This document shows positions 5,995 through 10,200 of a stretch of DNA of 10,200 nucleotides, piece by piece (position 1 is the first letter of the stretch; each line of letters starts with the position of its first letter). The notes beneath the pieces were generated by a model that saw only the letters and a program-made list of their open reading frames with translations, was not told the origin of the DNA and searched no databases. The DNA is taken from the NCBI GenBank assembly GCA_002471345.1, contig DKPS01000267.1, positions 552 through 10,751 on the forward strand. Direction: 5' to 3'. The position numbers were made by a program, and so were the translations under genes. Origin of the DNA: Saprospiraceae bacterium UBA7328 (lineage in GTDB: Bacteria > Bacteroidota > Bacteroidia > Chitinophagales > Saprospiraceae).

Positions 5995-7449
5995 CTATTT
6001 AAATCTCAAATATCCATCATCAATACTCTTGTGCCTGAGTGCGATCATGTCTTTTATATAATTCTGATTCAGTTTCCATGGATACTCTTTCCCTTGCTTT
6101 GGCATTAGGTGCAGAGCTCGCTGAATATAACCTGAAGCAAGGTCAGAAGCTGGTTCTGTTACTATTTCTTTATCAGCGAGTATGGGAGTACAAGAGCTCA
6201 ATCCCTTCTTATCCATGTGTTTCAATAAGCGGCAGAGATATTCACTAACTAAATCGGCTTTCAAAGTCCAGGAGGCATTGGTGTAACCAGTTATGGTTAC
6301 CATATTAGGCACATCCTGAAGCATCATTCCCTTATAATTTACTAGGTTGGCTGGGTCCATTTTTAGACCGTCCACCATGATATCTATTCCACCTAATACC
6401 TTAATTTTCAATCCAGTAGCAGAGACTATTAAATCTGCTTTCAGTTCTTTTCCAGATTGCAACAAGATTCCTTTTTCTGTAAAGGAGTCAATGTGATCCG
6501 TTACTATAGTGCATTTACCTTCATTAATGGCATCGAACAAATCATTATTCACTACGGCACAAATTCGTTCGTCCCAAGGGTTGTACTTTGGATTAAAATG
6601 AGTCTCTACATAGTCTTCACCCAGAACTTTTTTAATCTGATTTTTTATAAAAAATCGGACTTCCTTAGGTTTCTTTCGAGAAATACTGTAAAAATATATT
6701 TGTCTTAGAATACTCTTCCACCGAGCTAGAAAATGGGCTGGTTTAGAGGGTAACCATCTGTGGACAAACTTTGAGAATGGGTCATGTTTGGGTAGACTCA
6801 TCATATACGTAGGAGACCGTTGCAACATCGTAATGTGCTTGGTTTTATCTGCCATGGAGGGAAGTAATGTGACAGCAGTTGCTCCACTTCCAATAATGAT
6901 AACCTCCTTATTTTCATAATCTATGTCCTCTGTCCATTTTTGTGGATGTACGAATTTCCCTTTATACTTATCAAGTCCTTTGAAATCGGGAGTATATCCC
7001 TCGTTATAATCATAATAACCAGTACAGGATAGCAAGAAATTACAACTTAGTCGTATAGCTTCTCCAGTTTCATTGTCCTTACCAATCACCGTCCATTTTT
7101 CCTCTTCAGAATTCCAGGACACTTCTGATATCCATTGATTAAATCTTATATGCTTACTTAAATCATAGTCATCAATAGTTTCATTCAGATATTTCATAAT
7201 GGTTGCCCCATCGGAAATGGTCTTATCGTAAGTCCATGGTTTGAAATTATAAGAAAAGGTATGCATATCTGAATCAGAACGAATACCTGGATATTTAAAT
7301 AAATCCCATGTACCACCAATATTGTCTCTTCCTTCTAACATAGCAAAGGACTTTTCAGGACAATTTCGTCTCAAGTGGCAAGCTGCTCCGATGCCTGATA
7401 AGCCTGCTCCGATTATAATGATGTCGTAGTGGTTACTGTTGTTGTTCAT
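5995..7449 (-). CDS. ethA: EthA-type Baeyer-Villiger / class B flavin monooxygenase
   Basis: A 484-residue cytoplasmic FAD/NADPH enzyme, almost the length of mycobacterial EthA (489) and similar from end to end as judged from memory. It has the FAD Rossmann motif GAGLSG (14-19), GGTWDLFKYPGIRSDSDM (45-62), the BVMO fingerprint Y-x-G-x3-H-x3-W at 162-172 (the first Phe of the consensus is Tyr here; Gly164, His168 and Trp172 are kept), and a second dinucleotide motif GSGATAV (187-193). It continues with HYNPWDER-like FNPKYNPWDER and the C-terminal GYTNASWTLKADL and LNQNYIKD blocks characteristic of EthA. Such enzymes insert oxygen next to a ketone carbonyl or oxidise sulfur; EthA accepts linear and aromatic ketones. 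A TTG at 7455 is also in frame, but the ATG at 7449 is preferred. Three heptamer repeats end just upstream. It lies between SDR and YqhD-type genes, fitting a ketone-to-ester route. Confidence 0.93.
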   Translation of the reverse strand: MNNNSNHYDIIIIGAGLSGIGAACHLRRNCPEKSFAMLEGRDNIGGTWDLFKYPGIRSDSDMHTFSYNFKPWTYDKTISDGATIMKYLNETIDDYDLSKHIRFNQWISEVSWNSEEEKWTVIGKDNETGEAIRLSCNFLLSCTGYYDYNEGYTPDFKGLDKYKGKFVHPQKWTEDIDYENKEVIIIGSGATAVTLLPSMADKTKHITMLQRSPTYMMSLPKHDPFSKFVHRWLPSKPAHFLARWKSILRQIYFYSISRKKPKEVRFFIKNQIKKVLGEDYVETHFNPKYNPWDERICAVVNNDLFDAINEGKCTIVTDHIDSFTEKGILLQSGKELKADLIVSATGLKIKVLGGIDIMVDGLKMDPANLVNYKGMMLQDVPNMVTITGYTNASWTLKADLVSEYLCRLLKHMDKKGLSSCTPILADKEIVTEPASDLASGYIQRALHLMPKQGKEYPWKLNQNYIKDMIALRHKSIDDGYLRFK

Positions 7450-7452
7450 TTT

Positions 7453-7480
7453 CAAGTGTCAAGTGTCAAGTGTCAAGTTC
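7453..7480. repeat. Heptamer tandem repeat directly upstream of the ethA-like gene
   Basis: CAAGTGT occurs three times in perfect tandem (7453-7473), followed by a partial fourth copy CAAGTTC (7474-7480). On the coding strand of the monooxygenase it reads as ACACTTG units ending 3 bases from the ATG. TTCAAGT (7451-7457) also forms a 7-base inverted pair with ACTTGAA at 7504-7510 in the same intergenic gap. It lies where a ribosome would bind, so copy number could affect translation, but no evidence of variation is visible here. Confidence 0.75.
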
Positions 7481-7533
7481 AAAAAGCCTCTTTCTTCATT
7501 TGTACTTGAAACTTTGGTTTGAGGTTTAATTTC

Positions 7534-8361
7534 TCACTTCATCAAACTATTAAAAGGCTTAAACTTGTGACCTGCTCCCATTTTCTCCGTGATTTCCTTC
7601 CACAAGATTTTGATTCTCATTTTTATAGGCAGTTTCGATAGAACATTTATACTATTCGCTAAGTGACCAGAGAGTATATTATTCTTTCCTTTTTTAATAG
7701 CTCTTATCACATCATGAACCACCACTTCAGGAGGAGTTATCAAGGTCTTCTTATAAGTATCTGTTTCAAGATCATCAGCTATCGCCGTTTTAATTTTTCC
7801 TGGCATTACATTATGAATACTAATCGGAGATTTATGAAATTCAGCCATTAGTGTTTCTGTAAATCCTCTTACGGCAAACTTTGATGTATTATAGGCTACA
7901 CCTCCTGGAGCGGCTATCAAGCTAGCCACACTTGACACATTTACGACAGCTCCTTCATTATTTTCTATGATTTGTGGTAGGAATGCTTTACAACCATTTA
8001 TGACTCCAAATAAGTTGACATTCATGACTTTCCTAAAGTCCTTGGAATCTCCATAAATGAATGGTCCACCACCACCTGCAATTCCAGCATTGTTGATAAC
8101 AATATGGGTATTACCTAGTGCTGATTTTACATCATCTGCAAATTTCAACACTTCCTCTTCGTTAGATACATCGAAAGCTTTGGTGAAAACCTCCTTCACT
8201 CCTAGTTTTTGGACCATCTGCTTTGTCTCGAGCAAGTTATCCTCATTCCAATCAGTAAGTGCCAATTTACTCCCCGATTTTCCAAATTCTATAGCATATG
8301 CTCTGCCCATACCAGAACCTGCACCTGTGATGGTTACTATTTTGTTTTTGAAGTCTTTCAT
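7534..8361 (-). CDS. Short-chain dehydrogenase/reductase (classical SDR)
   Basis: A 275-residue cytoplasmic Rossmann-fold oxidoreductase. It has the cofactor motif TGAGSGMG (12-19), the acidic residue Asp37 ending the second strand (which favours NAD(H) over NADP(H)), FDVSNEEE (63-70), NNAG (90-93) and the NVNLFGV helix (114-120). The catalytic set is Ser144, Tyr157 and Lys161 in NVSSVAS and YNTSK, and MPGKIKT (187-193) follows. The C-terminal extension (about 235-275) is basic and slightly longer than in minimal SDRs, as in SDRs found beside flavin monooxygenases. The frame extends to TTG at 8367, but the ATG at 8361 gives the standard N-terminus. It lies 84 bases upstream of the monooxygenase gene in the same direction. 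Oxidising a secondary alcohol to the ketone used by the BVMO is the natural inference; the substrate is not determined. Confidence 0.9.
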   Translation of the reverse strand: MKDFKNKIVTITGAGSGMGRAYAIEFGKSGSKLALTDWNEDNLLETKQMVQKLGVKEVFTKAFDVSNEEEVLKFADDVKSALGNTHIVINNAGIAGGGGPFIYGDSKDFRKVMNVNLFGVINGCKAFLPQIIENNEGAVVNVSSVASLIAAPGGVAYNTSKFAVRGFTETLMAEFHKSPISIHNVMPGKIKTAIADDLETDTYKKTLITPPEVVVHDVIRAIKKGKNNILSGHLANSINVLSKLPIKMRIKILWKEITEKMGAGHKFKPFNSLMK

Positions 8362-8505
8362 GTGCAAACTTTAGTGGATAAATTTCGAATTCTTTAAGTG
8401 AGGCTAAGAGAATAAAAGTAAAGCAATATTTGTCGATTATGCCAGTAATTTCAACCATCTGTAATAGGTCTTCAATGAATGGAAGTATTTTTTTGATCTG
8501 AAATA

Positions 8506-8548
8506 GACTTGTACTTCAGACTAGAACTTGGACTTGCATTTGAACTTA
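8506..8548. repeat. Degenerate ACTTG hexamer repeats upstream of the SDR gene
   Basis: Seven roughly 6-base units with consensus nACTTG can be read in a row: gacttg, tacttc, (a) gactag, aacttg, gacttg, catttg, aactta. Further isolated ACTT copies appear at 8552 and in the 8590-8610 area, close to the DUF3604 stop. The core is the same as in the heptamer repeat at 7453-7480 but in the opposite orientation. The whole 8362-8612 gap (251 bases) contains no gene and no recognisable TAnnTTTG box; the repeats are its only visible structure. Confidence 0.5.
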
Positions 8549-8612
8549 AAAACTTAGTTATCAATATCTGGTTGAAAATCTTGCACTATGAACTTTTACT
8601 TAAAACTTGCTC

Positions 8613-10200
8613 TTACTGCGGAGTATACCATATTGGAGAAGACCAAGCCCGTTCTTGAATAGTTGCAGGCACATCTGTCGGCACAGATACTCCCATCGCT
8701 TTGGCATCATAAGTACTCCACCGTGGAGTAGGAATTTCTAATACTCTAGCATAGTAAAAAGCATCTTCTTGAACATCAAATTCAGGGTCTGACCATATTG
8801 TTTTTAAACTTACTGAACCGATGCTATTTTCATAACTGGCATCGGCTACATTAACGGTATTGCCAATAGCCCCTAATTTGCCGTTTTTATTCATTTTGCG
8901 GTCACCTGCCCAAACAACATTAAATACATTCTCTTGGCTTTCTCCATTTTCATCCACCCAACCTTTGACGATCTGAATTCGATCCAAATTGCCACTTTCT
9001 GCATCTTTGATTGCCCAAACTAGGAAAGAAGGTACTTTATTACTATCCGACACAGGTGGTAAATCACTACCCATTGGTACGCCTACTTTTGATGCAGTAA
9101 TTGCCCAATCTTCTTGTTCTAATATGTCATCTGGAAAATCCCAAGCACTATAAAGTCTAACTTTCATTCGAGGCCCTGAAGTAGCAAAAGTTTCTTTTCT
9201 AAGCATGGCGTCAAACAAAGCTTCTCTAGTGTTTTCTATTGCCCAAACACCTGCAAGACTACCTGCACTCCACCTATCCCATCGAGCAGGATTATCTTCT
9301 CCACTTCTTCTCACCTTGTCGGTATGGTCTACGATCCCTATTTTTCCACTATAATTATACTCTTCGGCTGGACTCGAACCATTATGACTATCCGTACTAC
9401 CAATAAATCCAAATTTGTACGGGTTTGCTCCAAGATTTTTTTGATAAACCAAGCCATCTTTTAATGCTTGCCTAACATAACTCCCCTGAGGCTCACTCTG
9501 AACGGGAGCAGTTCCAAAGGTTAGATTAGTAATCTCAAATCCGGCAAAATCATCGTCTGGGCTTAATGCAGGATGTGTCATTGAAGTGCCTTTGATTTGG
9601 CTTACTTCGCTAATGGGTTCGTTACGCATTCGTAATTGTGCATATTCGGCATCAATAGGTTCTCCAGCCCAATTTGTGGACGGATACATTAAGCCATCGC
9701 TTTTATTGGCATTATGTGGAATGGCCATTACGTTAATACCATTCGCTCTTTGTTCATCCATCCAATGCCATAAGTCTTCTGGGTTTTTTGAATCAAAATT
9801 TGAAAAGGGAATATTTGGCACTTTACTACTTCTAAAAATGATATTACGATGCAAATTTCTAGCTGTGGTTTTTTCATCCGGATATTGATAACTTACCGTC
9901 CATTCATAGGCAGGAAAGGTGGTGAAAGAACCTGGTTGGTAATGTTTATCCGCAATAGATACCACTCGATTCCATATGCTCTTTCGATAGGCTTCATTTT
10001 CTAATTCTGGAATTTGCTCTCCTGAGCCCATAGAAGCACCTAGTCTGACGAATCCCTCTGTTGATTTTTCTCTATCCGAACTTCTTAAATCTTTTGCCAA
10101 GGCAGAATTTGTCAATCCCCCATTTTCATCCGTTAACTGAAGGTATAAACCCATATATTCTGCATGCTCTGTAACAGCCATAAAATCTAATGGACGGTTT
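8613..10200 (-). CDS. DUF3604 family protein (PHP-like metallohydrolase fold), 5' end beyond the window
   Basis: About 528 codons are visible. The frame is open through the right edge: codons before the ATG at 10181 read NRPLDF and join MAVTEHAEYMG, the family's usual internal block, so that ATG is not the start. About 100 more residues, including the expected signal peptide and the first His motif, lie outside. Putative metal ligands, numbered from the first visible codon, are His12 (TEHAEY), Glu99 (PAYEWT), His117 (LHRNI), His162 (IPHNAN), and Asp270 and His272 (GSTDSHN), the spread expected for a PHP-type phosphoesterase fold. The C-terminal half (EALFDAMLRKETFATSGPRM, then RIQIVKGWVDENG and FYYARVLEIPTPRWSTYDA) is the classic DUF3604 tail. 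The biochemical role is unknown; most members are exported. It ends 251 bases upstream of the SDR gene and is co-directional with the cluster. Confidence 0.92.
   Translation of the reverse strand, partial: NRPLDFMAVTEHAEYMGLYLQLTDENGGLTNSALAKDLRSSDREKSTEGFVRLGASMGSGEQIPELENEAYRKSIWNRVVSIADKHYQPGSFTTFPAYEWTVSYQYPDEKTTARNLHRNIIFRSSKVPNIPFSNFDSKNPEDLWHWMDEQRANGINVMAIPHNANKSDGLMYPSTNWAGEPIDAEYAQLRMRNEPISEVSQIKGTSMTHPALSPDDDFAGFEITNLTFGTAPVQSEPQGSYVRQALKDGLVYQKNLGANPYKFGFIGSTDSHNGSSPAEEYNYSGKIGIVDHTDKVRRSGEDNPARWDRWSAGSLAGVWAIENTREALFDAMLRKETFATSGPRMKVRLYSAWDFPDDILEQEDWAITASKVGVPMGSDLPPVSDSNKVPSFLVWAIKDAESGNLDRIQIVKGWVDENGESQENVFNVVWAGDRKMNKNGKLGAIGNTVNVADASYENSIGSVSLKTIWSDPEFDVQEDAFYYARVLEIPTPRWSTYDAKAMGVSVPTDVPATIQERAWSSPIWYTPQ

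Noticed and set aside
7453..7480. CRISPR array
   Set aside because: The units are only 7 bases with no spacers and no cas genes nearby; this is a simple tandem repeat.
8267..8458. Minus-strand 63-codon frame overlapping the SDR start
   Set aside because: It overlaps the conserved SDR N-terminus in another frame and encodes no recognisable motif.

Overview
The window is low-GC DNA from a member of the Bacteroidota, probably Cytophagales-like, although the lineage below phylum is inferred. Three things point there: a type IX secretion (T9SS) type A sorting domain ending the only plus-strand gene, TAnnTTTG-type -7 promoter boxes (the Bacteroidota consensus), and the near absence of strong Shine-Dalgarno sequences.

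Layout from left to right. Positions 2-304 hold the 3' end of a secreted, T9SS-exported protein on the plus strand. Everything else is on the minus strand. A ParE/ParD toxin-antitoxin pair (353-893) converges on the secreted-protein gene and has its own promoter and an overlapping inverted repeat that looks like an operator. Positions 929-1303 hold a small, apparently decayed reading frame (1058-1303, one in-frame stop) behind a good-looking promoter. Then come a nitronate monooxygenase-family flavoprotein (1336-2304), a GPH-family MFS symporter (2476-3897), a small exported DUF2147 protein (3908-4267), an SRPBCC-fold protein (4313-4744), a YqhD-type iron-containing alcohol dehydrogenase (4792-5952), an EthA-type Baeyer-Villiger/flavin monooxygenase (5995-7449), a short-chain dehydrogenase (7534-8361), and the 3' part of a large DUF3604 protein (8613 to beyond 10200).

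Reading in the direction of transcription (right to left), the block DUF3604 - SDR - BVMO - ADH - SRPBCC - DUF2147 - MFS - NMO is co-directional, with gaps of 10 to 251 bases. The core from SDR to MFS has gaps of 10 to 84 bases and could be one transcript. The chemistry fits a small oxidoreductive pathway: alcohol/ketone interconversion (SDR), oxygen insertion into a ketone (BVMO), and NADPH-linked aldehyde reduction (YqhD), with a symporter and a lipid-binding-fold protein as possible uptake or carrier partners. The substrate cannot be read from the sequence.

Two intergenic regions flanking the SDR gene carry short degenerate repeats with an ACTTG core. No tRNA, rRNA, CRISPR array or insertion sequence was seen. 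I see no clear case for a wholly new defence or mobile system. The items most worth following up are the redox cluster, the relic ORF pair next to ParDE, and the ACTTG repeats.
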